Shown: positions 1 through 7,357 of the stretch, one piece after another | How the letters are laid out: each line of letters starts with the position of its first letter | Numbering within the stretch: the stretch's first letter is position 1 | Source: Promethearchaeota archaeon | GTDB taxonomy: Archaea > Asgardarchaeota > Lokiarchaeia > Sigyniarchaeales > SOKP01 | Length of the DNA stretch: 33,358 bases | Assembly (NCBI GenBank): GCA_008080735.1 | Contig: SHMW01000048.1 | Coordinates: 1-33,358, forward strand | Direction of reading: 5' to 3' | Notes under the pieces: generated by a model | Databases searched by the model: none | Told to the model about the DNA's origin: nothing | What the model saw: the letters and a program-made list of their open reading frames with translations, nothing else | Position numbers and translations under genes: made by a program

Positions 1-289
1 TTGAATTAATTATCAATTATTATTTCTATAAAAATTCTTATTTCTATAAGAAATTATTGCTTATAATAAGTATTTACATTCTAGCGGAATAGAATGTATC
101 AAAAAATATGTTTATAGGTATTGATAATGGTTATTTTTTGAATTGGTCATTATAATATCAATCTTAATGCGTCATTAAGTAAAATAAGCCAATTCCAAAT
201 AAATAATGAAGAGAAAATTTATTGAGTAATGCACATTTAAATCTCAAACAAACAATACTAATTATTAATTTCCAAAACAAAAGGAAATT
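1..289. other. Left-edge intergenic region
   Basis: No coding region can be supported in these AT-rich bases. They lie downstream of the leftward gene at 290-637. The one clear structure is the hairpin-forming inverted repeat at 75-98. No tRNA, rRNA or array of repeats is visible. Confidence 0.6.
75..98. repeat. Perfect 9-bp inverted repeat with 6-base loop
   Basis: Arms 75-83 (TACATTCTA) and 90-98 (TAGAATGTA) are exact reverse complements around the loop GCGGAA. It could be an operator, a processing stem or a terminator stem for a gene at the left. No T-tract follows directly on either strand, so an intrinsic terminator is not favoured. Function unknown. Confidence 0.55.
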
Positions 290-637
290 TTATTTCTCCA
301 CATTTTCGAGTTTTTGTTTTAAAATCTGATTATCTTCTCTTAAACGCTCAATTTCTTCACTTAATGGCTTCACAATAGCAATAACTTGCTCTCTAGAAAA
401 TAGATTATCATTGTCTAATTCTTGAATCTCTTGACCCCTAATTCTTCCATCTTGGTCAATATATAGGATAGTCAGCAATTCACTTACTTGCCCATCTTGG
501 ATATTATCATGTAAGAAGACATAAGGAAAGGGGTATTTCCTACGATTTTCTAGCATTTCTTTTGAAATTTGGATCTCGTGCGTCTTATTACAATATTTAC
601 AGTTATAATGCTTAGTAATAAACTCTTTATCGGACAT
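290..637 (-). CDS. Hypothetical protein with CxxC motif and C-terminal coiled coil
   Basis: This 115-residue soluble protein is not a family I can name. A single Cys pair (C13, C16) near the N-terminus, with H20 close by, suggests half of a zinc site, perhaps completed by dimerisation. The middle is a mixed alpha/beta stretch rich in aromatics (YPFPYVFLHD). The last 35 residues are charged with regularly spaced leucines and isoleucines (EEIERLREDNQILKQKLE), a clear short coiled coil. ATG start, no membrane segment or signal peptide. It follows the RNase III gene on the same strand after a 28-base gap, so the two may share a transcript. A regulatory or scaffold role is only a guess. Confidence 0.7.
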   Translation of the reverse strand: MSDKEFITKHYNCKYCNKTHEIQISKEMLENRRKYPFPYVFLHDNIQDGQVSELLTILYIDQDGRIRGQEIQELDNDNLFSREQVIAIVKPLSEEIERLREDNQILKQKLENVEK

Positions 638-665
638 GCTCTATTTAGGAAATATATAGTTTGAA

Positions 666-1397
666 TTAAATTTTGTTTTTTAAATTTTTATAAATTCTAC
701 GATAAAGATTTTGCTCCGCATATTTTTTACTCTTCGATCTTTTTGATTCTAGATGATTTATGTAGGATGTCAAGTCTTTCAATAACTCATTGTTTTGACT
801 ATAAATCCGTGGATTTTTAGCAATCCAAATGCGTTCATTATCCGGGCCAAGCGAGTGAAAATCTGTCTTAATAATTGGAGTAAATCTCAGCTGAGCTTGG
901 AGAAATTCTAATAACCTACTTTTATTAAAAATCGAAGAATCTTTTACAAGATCATTCCAATCATCATAGAATTTATCTATAATTTTCTCTTGGACGGTAT
1001 GAAAATCCTCTTGAGCATCTAAAAATACCGCCCCGCATAGCGCTTCAAAGGTGTCAGCTAAAATTTTTGTTCTTTTTAGGGTTTGGTTTTCTGATTTAAA
1101 TATGCAATTATGTAGTTCGAAATATTGTCGAGCGATTTTTTTTAACATATTATCATTTTCCAATTCTTGTTTCAATTGGGTGATTTTTCCCGGTGTTCGA
1201 ATCCCATCTTTATACTTCTTTAATATAAATATTAATCTGATTACACTATCACCAATAGTCTCTAATATCTCATAATCTTCCAATCCATGTTCATTTCCGT
1301 ATTGAGGAGTTGTTAAAGCTTGACGTAATAAATCTTGGTTTGTAAATTCATACCCAATTTTTTTTTGAATCTTGTCTAATTTATTATCTTCACTCAT
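666..1397 (-). CDS. rnc: Ribonuclease III with dsRNA-binding-like C-terminus
   Basis: A Mg-dependent endonuclease for double-stranded RNA. The RNase III signature is at residues 43-52 (EILETIGDSV) and the second acidic motif at 115-118 (DTFE), followed by ALCGAVFLD. The catalytic acids of the family map to E43, E46, D50, D115 and E118, so all are present and activity is expected. Residues about 160-240 fit a diverged dsRNA-binding domain, with a GPDNERIWIA strand and a closing basic helix (SKSKKYAEQNLYRR). The length of 243 is normal for bacterial-type RNase III. Archaea usually lack this enzyme, so transfer from bacteria, or an Asgard-specific inheritance, is likely. The ATG start has no ribosome site but sits 27 bases from a shared TTTAAA box, so the mRNA is probably leaderless. 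Confidence 0.9.
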   Translation of the reverse strand: MSEDNKLDKIQKKIGYEFTNQDLLRQALTTPQYGNEHGLEDYEILETIGDSVIRLIFILKKYKDGIRTPGKITQLKQELENDNMLKKIARQYFELHNCIFKSENQTLKRTKILADTFEALCGAVFLDAQEDFHTVQEKIIDKFYDDWNDLVKDSSIFNKSRLLEFLQAQLRFTPIIKTDFHSLGPDNERIWIAKNPRIYSQNNELLKDLTSYINHLESKRSKSKKYAEQNLYRRIYKNLKNKI

Positions 1398-1418
1398 CTA
1401 TATTCTTAATTTTTAGAT

Positions 1419-1432
1419 AAATTTAAAAATTT
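1419..1432. promoter_or_regulatory. Symmetric bidirectional TATA-like element
   Basis: The 54-base gap between two divergent ATG codons (1397 leftward, 1452 rightward) holds AAATTTAAAAATTT. Its TTTAAA core (1422-1427) is palindromic and its centre lies 27.5 bases from both initiators. That is the usual archaeal TATA-to-start distance, so one element could serve two leaderless transcripts. No Shine-Dalgarno sequence precedes either gene. Confidence 0.55.
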
Positions 1433-1451
1433 AGAAGGGACTAATAAATAT

Positions 1452-1889
1452 ATGGAAAATGATGAAGATTTAATGGAGGTAATGTCTATAATAGAAGAAA
1501 TTGAACGAAAATACGTTGATCTAGAACAATCCCTTTCCAATTTACCTATTGCTTCTCGAGATGCTATTTTGGAAGAAATTTATAAGGATATTATTCTCAA
1601 TAATCCAGTAATAAAAAATTTCGGGACTTCAAAAGACCAAATTTGTATCGAAGGAGGGGACACTAAGGCTAAAAAGTTGGATAATTTTATTCAAAGTACC
1701 ATAGACAATATTAAAGCTAATCGTATTAAGAAAGTTTTCTATTTGCGCAAGTTTCTTGATGGTTTTGTGGATATTTCTGAATCGGATAAAAATGTGGTGA
1801 TTAAATCCCTAAAAAACACGGATATAGTTCAATTAAGAGAGCGATTAGAATCGCTAACACGAATTTTCAAGATAGAAAATGTTGATTGA
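1452..1889 (+). CDS. Hypothetical helical protein divergent from RNase III
   Basis: A 145-residue acidic, almost entirely helical soluble protein that I do not recognise. The N-terminal 45 residues (MSIIEEIERKYVDLEQSLSN) could form a coiled coil. The middle has a short turn with a lone Cys (QICIEGGD), and the C-terminal half alternates helices rich in K, R, L and I. There are no Cys clusters, membrane segments or nucleotide-binding motifs. It shares its promoter region with RNase III, so co-regulation and perhaps a partner role are possible. The ATG is the first start after the TATA-like box. Function unknown. Confidence 0.7.
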   Translation: MENDEDLMEVMSIIEEIERKYVDLEQSLSNLPIASRDAILEEIYKDIILNNPVIKNFGTSKDQICIEGGDTKAKKLDNFIQSTIDNIKANRIKKVFYLRKFLDGFVDISESDKNVVIKSLKNTDIVQLRERLESLTRIFKIENVD

Positions 1890-1975
1890 AGTCAGCTTTC
1901 CAGCTATTTAAATAAAAAAGTAAAAAATTATTGCAAGTCTTATTTTCTAAGAAAAATATCAAAAGGAATAGATTT

Positions 1976-2368
1976 TTACAACAACGCAAATATTTCTGTT
2001 AGTGCTAATACTTTTGAAATTCCCTTAATCTTTATTTTTCGGGTAATAATTTTTCCAATCATCGAGATTGTAGATAATTCTCCCGTTGCGATTTTAAAAA
2101 AGAGATTTGTTGTAGTAGCCAATCTTCCATCCCATCCTAATGCCTCTTTTGTTAAGTTTTCCTTTTCATTGTTTTTAATCCCATCAACTTCAACAGTCCC
2201 TTCTTTAATTTTAATAAGTGCTGCGTACCTTCCATCAACGGCATTGAGGAGGATTTTAAGATTTGTGTCTTTGAACTTTTTTTTAAACTCCTCATTATCA
2301 TTAAGCGGTTCCAATTGCTGAGAAATTACCTTCGCAAACCCTCTCAGCTTTTTCTTTTTTTCTGACAT
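1976..2368 (-). CDS. SCP2 sterol-binding domain protein
   Basis: A single-domain protein of 130 residues resembling the SCP2 lipid-carrier fold. The family-like parts are the central strands (YAALIKIKEGTVEVDGI), the stretch GWDGRLATTTNLFFKIATGE and the closing helix after ITRKIKIKGI, where SCP2 proteins line a hydrophobic tunnel. No signal peptide or membrane segment, so a cytosolic lipid or fatty-acyl carrier is expected. The lysine-rich N-terminus (MSEKKKKLRG) could contact membranes. It is monocistronic, with a TATA-like box 25 bases upstream. The ligand cannot be told from sequence. Assignment from pattern recognition; moderately sure. Confidence 0.7.
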   Translation of the reverse strand: MSEKKKKLRGFAKVISQQLEPLNDNEEFKKKFKDTNLKILLNAVDGRYAALIKIKEGTVEVDGIKNNEKENLTKEALGWDGRLATTTNLFFKIATGELSTISMIGKIITRKIKIKGISKVLALTEIFALL

Positions 2369-2384
2369 AATAATTACTCTAAAT

Positions 2385-2400
2385 CTTTTATTATTAAAAA
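2385..2400 (-). promoter_or_regulatory. TATA-like box for the SCP2 gene
   Basis: On the minus strand this reads TTTTTAATAATAAAAG, centred about 25 bases before the ATG at 2368. The spacing fits an archaeal promoter producing a leaderless or nearly leaderless mRNA. No ribosome-binding sequence is seen. Confidence 0.45.
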
Positions 2401-2550
2401 ATCAACAATAATACTAGTTATTTTAATTATTATTTTATTCATAAAAGAATTTAAATCTTTAAATTATGATTTTAGACTAGTTTATTAAGCTAAAATTGAA
2501 AACAAATCGGGAGATAGGAAGTGAACTATCCAAATATCTTTAGAATGAAG

Positions 2551-2799
2551 TTAATATCCCGATTCTTCGCTACCTGTGAAAAATTCTTCATAGGCTTTTC
2601 TATCTTCAATAGAGATTCTATCTGCTTTGCTTTCTTTGACAACGATCGGTGAAGTTTCCTTATCGTCGTGCCTAATGGTTTTGATAATCTTATACTCTTT
2701 TTCATCCTCTCCGAGTTCAAAAAACTGGTCGCAAGCTTTGCAGTACAGTTTTTTACCCTTTGGAATCAAGATATTATCACATTCGGGGCAGAATTTCAT
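2551..2799 (-). CDS. RPB9/TFS-type N-terminal zinc-ribbon protein
   Basis: An 82-residue protein opening with a compact zinc ribbon (C4, C7, C20, C23: MKFCPECDNIL then LYCKACDQFFEL). This resembles the N-terminal ribbon of RNA polymerase subunit M/RPB9 and archaeal TFS. The second, catalytic TFIIS-like ribbon of TFS (about 110 residues in total) is absent. Instead there is a charged tail with a serine- and glutamate-rich end. It might bind polymerase without stimulating RNA cleavage, or be an unrelated adaptor. An AGGTGA ribosome site four bases before the ATG fixes the start. Confidence 0.75.
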   Translation of the reverse strand: MKFCPECDNILIPKGKKLYCKACDQFFELGEDEKEYKIIKTIRHDDKETSPIVVKESKADRISIEDRKAYEEFFTGSEESGY

Positions 2800-2803
2800 A
2801 TTC

Positions 2804-2809
2804 TCACCT
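2804..2809 (-). promoter_or_regulatory. Shine-Dalgarno site AGGTGA
   Basis: Minus-strand AGGTGA is followed by four bases (GAAT) and the ATG at 2799. It matches the archaeal anti-Shine-Dalgarno UCACCU. It supports the chosen start and contrasts with the neighbouring leaderless genes. Confidence 0.6.
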
Positions 2810-3125
2810 ATTCTCTGTTATTATTTGATTATAAATTCTATACATTACTTCCAAACGTGCGAAATTTTTAGTAAATTCTTACTATAACTTAATCATAAAG
2901 TAAATTTTTCTATTTAAACCTTTCTTTAATTTTGAATGATACAAATAACCAATAAAACAATTATTAAAAAGTTTTATTTATCATTCATTAATTTTTTATT
3001 GATTGACTAAAGTTTCTAAAGGTAGGATTAGGATTAAGTTTAAATCTTTAATTCCTCAGAATAAAGTAGTTTGGATGGGAAGAGTGTGAACACATTTCAT
3101 GAAAATATCATTTTCTCTCCTCCTT
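2810..3125. other. Intergenic region with no gene seen
   Basis: About 315 AT-rich bases between two leftward genes. I see no reading frame, tRNA or long repeat. The promoter of the zinc-ribbon gene should lie in its first 50 bases, where the minus strand has a GAATTTATAATC box. A short TGTG-AA-CACA inverted repeat occurs near 3088. Confidence 0.5.
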
Positions 3126-3653
3126 TCACTGTGATTGCTGATTTTTTTCATACATTCTTAATTGGGGGATCCAAGCTCTAACGTTTTTTTTATAATTTAG
3201 AAATTCCTCTCCAAATCGCTTTTTCATTCCTTTATCTTCAAAAAGTGGTAAATAAACCATATTCCCTATTAAAAAGATAAGATCCCATAGCAAAATCCAC
3301 AAAGAACCAAAAATCAACGCTTCTCCAAATAATATAATTACCACGGCTATAATCATAGGATGTCGAACATATTTATACGGTCCTTTAATAATTAGCTTTT
3401 GAGTTTCTAACGGTTTTAGTGGCATAAGAGTCCCTTTACCTTTTGATATAAATATTAAATTACACTTAACAAAAAGACTTATCCCTATTATTAGTGATAA
3501 TATTCCTAAAATTACCATTATTAGATTTGGAAAGATTAAATTATCCAAAGTCCTTGAGTTGATTACAAATAACAGAATTGAAGGTATGATAATCATTACA
3601 GAAATAGGTAAAAGCATTGAGAAACTTATTTTTTTTGCTGATACCATTATCAT
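3126..3653 (-). CDS. Isoprenylcysteine carboxyl methyltransferase (ICMT)-like membrane protein
   Basis: An integral membrane methyltransferase-like protein of 175 residues. Hydrophobic helices lie at about 10-32, 40-63, 100-116 and 116-135. The cofactor-binding signature of the ICMT/PEMT superfamily is at 91-100 (GPYKYVRHPM), and the second half-site lies in the C-terminal tail (EDKGMKKRFGEEFLNYKKN, from about 138), where Glu and Arg typically hold S-adenosylmethionine. Prokaryotic members methylate lipids or small hydrophobic substrates; true protein prenylcysteine methylation cannot be inferred here. The gene stands alone, divergent from the DUF1801 gene. ATG start; a second ATG two codons later is also possible. 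Confidence 0.8.
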   Translation of the reverse strand: MIMVSAKKISFSMLLPISVMIIIPSILLFVINSRTLDNLIFPNLIMVILGILSLIIGISLFVKCNLIFISKGKGTLMPLKPLETQKLIIKGPYKYVRHPMIIAVVIILFGEALIFGSLWILLWDLIFLIGNMVYLPLFEDKGMKKRFGEEFLNYKKNVRAWIPQLRMYEKNQQSQ

Positions 3654-3757
3654 TTCAATTGATCATTAATTTCTTATGGAAAGAAGAAACAATTGACTTT
3701 TAAAATTTTGTAATAATATTTAATCTCAAAACAATTCGTTTATTCAAATATAGGATC

Positions 3758-4105
3758 ATGAGTAAAGAAGTTGAAAAATATCTTAAGAAGCTTTCCTCAC
3801 CTCAAAAGGAACTAAGCGAGAGGTTGAGATTTATCATTAAGTCAGAATTTCCTGAAATTGAAGAGAAAATGAAATATGGGGTTCCATATTACGATAACTT
3901 ATTTTATATCGTGGGATTAAAAACAAGCGTAAATTTAGGATTCTCAATTAAAGACTTAACTCCCGATGAAATCGCACTTTTCCAAGGAACGGGAAAGACG
4001 ACACGCCATCTTAAATACGAAAAGGTGGAAGATATTAATGAAGAAAAGGTTAGATCCTTATTACATTTAGTTTATAATAAATCACAACTTCCTAAATCTG
4101 ATTAA
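3758..4105 (+). CDS. DUF1801 domain protein
   Basis: A 115-residue single-domain protein with the DUF1801 (YdhG-like) pattern. An N-terminal helix (VEKYLKKLSSPQKELSERLR) is followed by PEIEEKMKYGVPYY, a strand pair reporting a pocket (NLFYIVGLKTSVNLGFS), and the GTGKTTRHLKYEKVEDIN segment. The GTGKTT string looks like a P-loop but is the conserved G-x-G-K-x-x-R-H of this family, so ATP binding should not be inferred. The fold is related to iron-chaperone frataxin-like domains; the biochemical role is unknown. Cytosolic, monocistronic, ATG start. Confidence 0.8.
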   Translation: MSKEVEKYLKKLSSPQKELSERLRFIIKSEFPEIEEKMKYGVPYYDNLFYIVGLKTSVNLGFSIKDLTPDEIALFQGTGKTTRHLKYEKVEDINEEKVRSLLHLVYNKSQLPKSD

Positions 4106-4167
4106 ATTGATGAACATAATTTTAAATCGAGCATTCGGTTATATTATAATAAGGATGAGATGAATTT

Positions 4168-4887
4168 ATGAAACAAGATATTTTATTAATAGGTCATAGA
4201 GGTGCGAATAAAGAGGCACCTGAAAATACCCTAAAATCATTTCAAAAAGCAATAGATCTGGGAGCAGATTATATTGAATTTGATATCCATCTGTCAAAGG
4301 ATCGTGAAATAGTCATTATGCATGATGACAATACGTATCGAACAACGGGCCATCAAGGAATTATTAAACAGATGACCTTATCAGAATTAAAGGCCCTTGA
4401 TTGTGGTGAGGGAGAGCAGATACCTACACTCCAAGAATTAATTCATCTAGCTAAAAATAAAATTGGATTACAATGTGAAATAAAGGCAGAGGGCTTAGTC
4501 ATAGATTTGGTCAAAATCTTGAAAAAAGAGGCTCTGATTGAAAATACTATCGTCAGCTCCTTTAAGCACGGCGAATTAATTAAAGTCCAGCAAGAAGAAC
4601 CAAGATTAAAAATCGCTCCTCTTGAGCCTACGGGAACTGGATGGCTGACCGATTGGATTCAAAAGAAAAAAATCATTGATAATGCGGCAAAACAAAATTA
4701 TTATGGAGTGCATCCATTATATAGACTCGTAAACAAGGAACTAATCGAGTATGCTCATAAAAAGGAATTGAAAGTGAATGTGTGGACGGTAGATAGTAAA
4801 CGAGCAATGGAAAAATTAATTGATCAAGGTATCGATGGGATCATTACAAATGATATCCAAAAGGCAAAAAAGGTTTTAAATCGCTAA
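4168..4887 (+). CDS. Glycerophosphodiester phosphodiesterase
   Basis: Hydrolyses glycerophosphodiesters to glycerol phosphate and an alcohol, using a TIM-barrel fold and a divalent metal. The family's first motif is at residues 10-21 (HRGANKEAPENT; H10 catalytic, R11, E18) and the metal acids are in EFDIHLSKD (E37, D39). The second catalytic His is H52 in VIMHDDNTYRTT. The barrel continues through IGLQCEIKAEG (metal-ligand Glu) and ends with NVWTVDSKRAMEKLIDQGIDGIITNDI, also typical. Length 239 is usual for the cytosolic class and there is no signal peptide. A role in phospholipid turnover is likely. A GGATGAG sequence about 8 bases before the ATG is a possible ribosome site. Confidence 0.92.
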   Translation: MKQDILLIGHRGANKEAPENTLKSFQKAIDLGADYIEFDIHLSKDREIVIMHDDNTYRTTGHQGIIKQMTLSELKALDCGEGEQIPTLQELIHLAKNKIGLQCEIKAEGLVIDLVKILKKEALIENTIVSSFKHGELIKVQQEEPRLKIAPLEPTGTGWLTDWIQKKKIIDNAAKQNYYGVHPLYRLVNKELIEYAHKKELKVNVWTVDSKRAMEKLIDQGIDGIITNDIQKAKKVLNR

Positions 4888-5034
4888 ATCAACCGATTAA
4901 CTCTACTATTTTCGTAAAAAATATGTATAGCACTGAGTAATTATTCAAAAAACCTACATGATAAAATATTTTAGGTATTTTTGATTCTTTAAATCATTAT
5001 TTACAATTAAAATAATTGCTTTAAACCATAGAAT

Positions 5035-6543
5035 ATGTTTTCAATAACTACTCAAACTACAAAAGAGATTGATTTTAAGCGTTTGTTTTATCCCCGCGCA
5101 ATCGGCATTATCGGTGCGAGCTACAATCCTACGGGTGGTGGATATTTCGTCCAAGTTATGAAAGACAGACTCAAAGTTCCGATGTATCTTTTCAATCCTC
5201 GATTAAAAGGTAAAGAAATATTTGGAAGAAAAGTATATGCATCAATTCTTGATATTCCAGAGGATAAACCAATCGATTATGTAATTCTTGCCGTTCCTGC
5301 TAAGATTGTACCTAATCTTTTAGAGGAAACGGGAAAAAAAGGAGTACACTTTGTTACAATATTTAGTTCTGGGTTTAGTGAAGTTGGTAACGAAGATCTA
5401 GAGGAAGAGGTTCTGAAAATCGCAAAAACATATAATATCCGAATTATAGGACCAAATTGTATTGGAGTGTATTGTCCAGAGTCAGATTTGTATTTTGGAA
5501 GAGATCAATCTAAAAAAGCGGGAAATTTTGGAGGTGTTTTTCAATCAGGAGGATTGGCTGTAAACGCATCTCAATTGGCAGTCTCCTATGGTTGCTACGT
5601 ATCGAAAATGATTTCTATTGGAAATGCGATTGATCTATCTCATCCTGATTTTTTGGAATATTTTTCGAAAGATGATAAGACGGCGATAATCGGTTTGTAT
5701 TTAGAAAATCTCAAAAATCAAGAATATGGGAGACGGTTTATGGATGCCGCAAGGAAATGTACACTCAATAGGAAACCAGTTATCTTATGGAGAGCAGGAT
5801 ATGGGGAAGCAACAAAAAAGGCTATACAGTCTCATACGGGAGGTTTGGCGGGAAATAATGAGATATGGAAAGCGGTCGCCAAGCAAACGGGTTGCTGTTT
5901 AGTGAATAATTCTATTGAGCTATCCGCTCTAGCGGCGGCATTTAAATTAACTCATTTGCCCTCAACCAGAAATATAGGTCTAATAGGTATAGGCGGGGGC
6001 TCCACGATTGAAGCTAGTGATACGTTAGAAAAATATAATATAAAAATACCTCGGCTTACTGATAAAACAATCGAAAAAATGTCGAGATTCCTTCCTGAAG
6101 TTAATACTAATCTGAAAAACCCCTTAGATTTAGGCGCAATGGGTGCACTCCCTCACTTATATTATCGAACTATCATAACTTTAGACAAGGATCCGAATAT
6201 TTCATCAATTGTTTTTGTAAAGGATCCCGAGCGATTCAATAGATTAGAGGAAACAATGATCTCAAAGATGGGATTTGAAGAGGGTGTGGATTTAAACCGT
6301 ACATTCATAAAATATATCAGTAAAGCAAAAAGAGTCTGTGATAAACCTATGTATTGTGTGATGTTAAAGATATCGGAGGGTTTTGAGGAATATAAGAGTC
6401 GATATAAATTCAAATTGAAGCTTCTCAATAGGAATGTACCTGTTTATGAAAATTTCGATTTAATAGGAAAAGTTCTTGACCAAATGAATAAATATCGTGA
6501 ATTTTTACAAATACACGGCAAATATCCTAAAAATAAATCATAA
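5035..6543 (+). CDS. ADP-forming acyl-CoA synthetase, alpha subunit
   Basis: The CoA-binding and phosphohistidine subunit of an NDP-forming acyl-CoA synthetase, which couples acyl-CoA breakdown to ATP or GTP formation in archaeal fermentation. The CoA-binding Rossmann domain starts at PRAIGIIGAS (residues 20-29). The succinyl-CoA-synthetase-like ligase domains include SGGLAVNASQLA and LYLENLKN (E224, a family-conserved acid). H267 in QSHTGGLAGN is the expected phosphorylated histidine. At 502 residues it is slightly longer than the usual 460 or so. No beta (ATP-grasp) subunit lies in the window, so the partner is encoded elsewhere. The acyl substrate is not predictable. ATG start, monocistronic, with a TATA-like stretch near 4990. 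Confidence 0.88.
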   Translation: MFSITTQTTKEIDFKRLFYPRAIGIIGASYNPTGGGYFVQVMKDRLKVPMYLFNPRLKGKEIFGRKVYASILDIPEDKPIDYVILAVPAKIVPNLLEETGKKGVHFVTIFSSGFSEVGNEDLEEEVLKIAKTYNIRIIGPNCIGVYCPESDLYFGRDQSKKAGNFGGVFQSGGLAVNASQLAVSYGCYVSKMISIGNAIDLSHPDFLEYFSKDDKTAIIGLYLENLKNQEYGRRFMDAARKCTLNRKPVILWRAGYGEATKKAIQSHTGGLAGNNEIWKAVAKQTGCCLVNNSIELSALAAAFKLTHLPSTRNIGLIGIGGGSTIEASDTLEKYNIKIPRLTDKTIEKMSRFLPEVNTNLKNPLDLGAMGALPHLYYRTIITLDKDPNISSIVFVKDPERFNRLEETMISKMGFEEGVDLNRTFIKYISKAKRVCDKPMYCVMLKISEGFEEYKSRYKFKLKLLNRNVPVYENFDLIGKVLDQMNKYREFLQIHGKYPKNKS

Positions 6544-6598
6544 ACTTTTAGTTTTTTATATCTTTCCTATTTCACAATAGTATAAACTCGTTGATAGT

Positions 6599-7270
6599 TT
6601 ACGCTTTTTTTAAAATGAGAGTTATATCTGATCCAAAATTTATGAAATTAGGAATTGGAATAAAGCCCAACCAATAGTAATTTCTTTCTAGTATTTTAAA
6701 ACCAATTTTTCTGAGTTTGGAAATCAGTTTTTCTGCTGGAAGAACTGAGACATGCGTTTGGTCATTATCAAACCTTAAGAATTCAGTGATCTTGTATTGG
6801 GTTTTTATTGGAATATGTAAAAATAAGATCCCATCTCGAGCCAAACATCTATGAATATTTCTAAGAGGAACATTAATATCTTCAATATGTTCTATTACAT
6901 CTATACAGCTTATCAAATCGAAGAAATATTCACCAAATGGAAGTTCCTCAGTTACATCATGAACCCAAAAACGGTTATCGGGCAAATCGGGGAAAATTCT
7001 TTTACACATTCTAATCGCGTGCTTAGATATATCACATCCATAAATTTTGAAATCATTACGCATGAAGTATAGCATAAAACCATAACTACATCCAATATCC
7101 AAAATTTTTCCTTGTGCTTTATATTTTTTTATTAACTTTATCTTTCCCATCCAAAATATTGCTCTTCTAAGAAAAAGATATCCACCTGGTAATTTAGCAT
7201 AATTCGAACCAGCACCAACATAGTAATCTTTTTGATATTGGTCCAATTTGGACTCTTCAGAATAAGTCAT
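6599..7270 (-). CDS. Class I SAM-dependent methyltransferase
   Basis: A Rossmann-fold methyltransferase of 223 residues. Motif I is at 57-64 (LDIGCSYG), the adenosine-ribose acid is D80 (YGCDIS), D105 fits the adenine contact, and IDVIEHI at 123-129 is the post-motif stretch common in small-molecule and glycan methyltransferases. The N-terminal YQKDYYVGAGSNY segment is typical of proteins found in polysaccharide loci. A short hydrophobic stretch close to the end (YYWLGFIPIPNFINFG) may bind a lipid-linked substrate. It is convergent with the CoA-ligase gene and upstream of an acyltransferase-like gene, which suggests surface glycan or lipid modification. The substrate is unknown. Confidence 0.85.
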   Translation of the reverse strand: MTYSEESKLDQYQKDYYVGAGSNYAKLPGGYLFLRRAIFWMGKIKLIKKYKAQGKILDIGCSYGFMLYFMRNDFKIYGCDISKHAIRMCKRIFPDLPDNRFWVHDVTEELPFGEYFFDLISCIDVIEHIEDINVPLRNIHRCLARDGILFLHIPIKTQYKITEFLRFDNDQTHVSVLPAEKLISKLRKIGFKILERNYYWLGFIPIPNFINFGSDITLILKKA

Positions 7271-7357
7271 ATAAAATAATCTAAATTTGTGTAATTAATA
7301 TAATTTTAGAATTTGGATTAGATAATATTATTATATTTATTAAAATTATTATTCACT

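Noticed and set aside
1190..1206. GTTCGAATCCC string resembling a tRNA T-loop
   Set aside because: It lies inside the RNase III coding region, with no acceptor, D or anticodon stem that pairs around it.
2526..2720. Leftward 64-residue frame overlapping the zinc-ribbon gene
   Set aside because: It runs antiphase within the better-supported zinc-ribbon gene, has no ribosome site and no family features.
3082..3096. Short TGTG-AA-CACA inverted repeat as an operator
   Set aside because: Four-base arms are expected by chance in sequence of this length and it does not sit at a promoter.
3985..4005. GTGKTT in the DUF1801 protein as a P-loop
   Set aside because: It matches the family's own conserved segment and lacks Walker B or other nucleotide-binding features.
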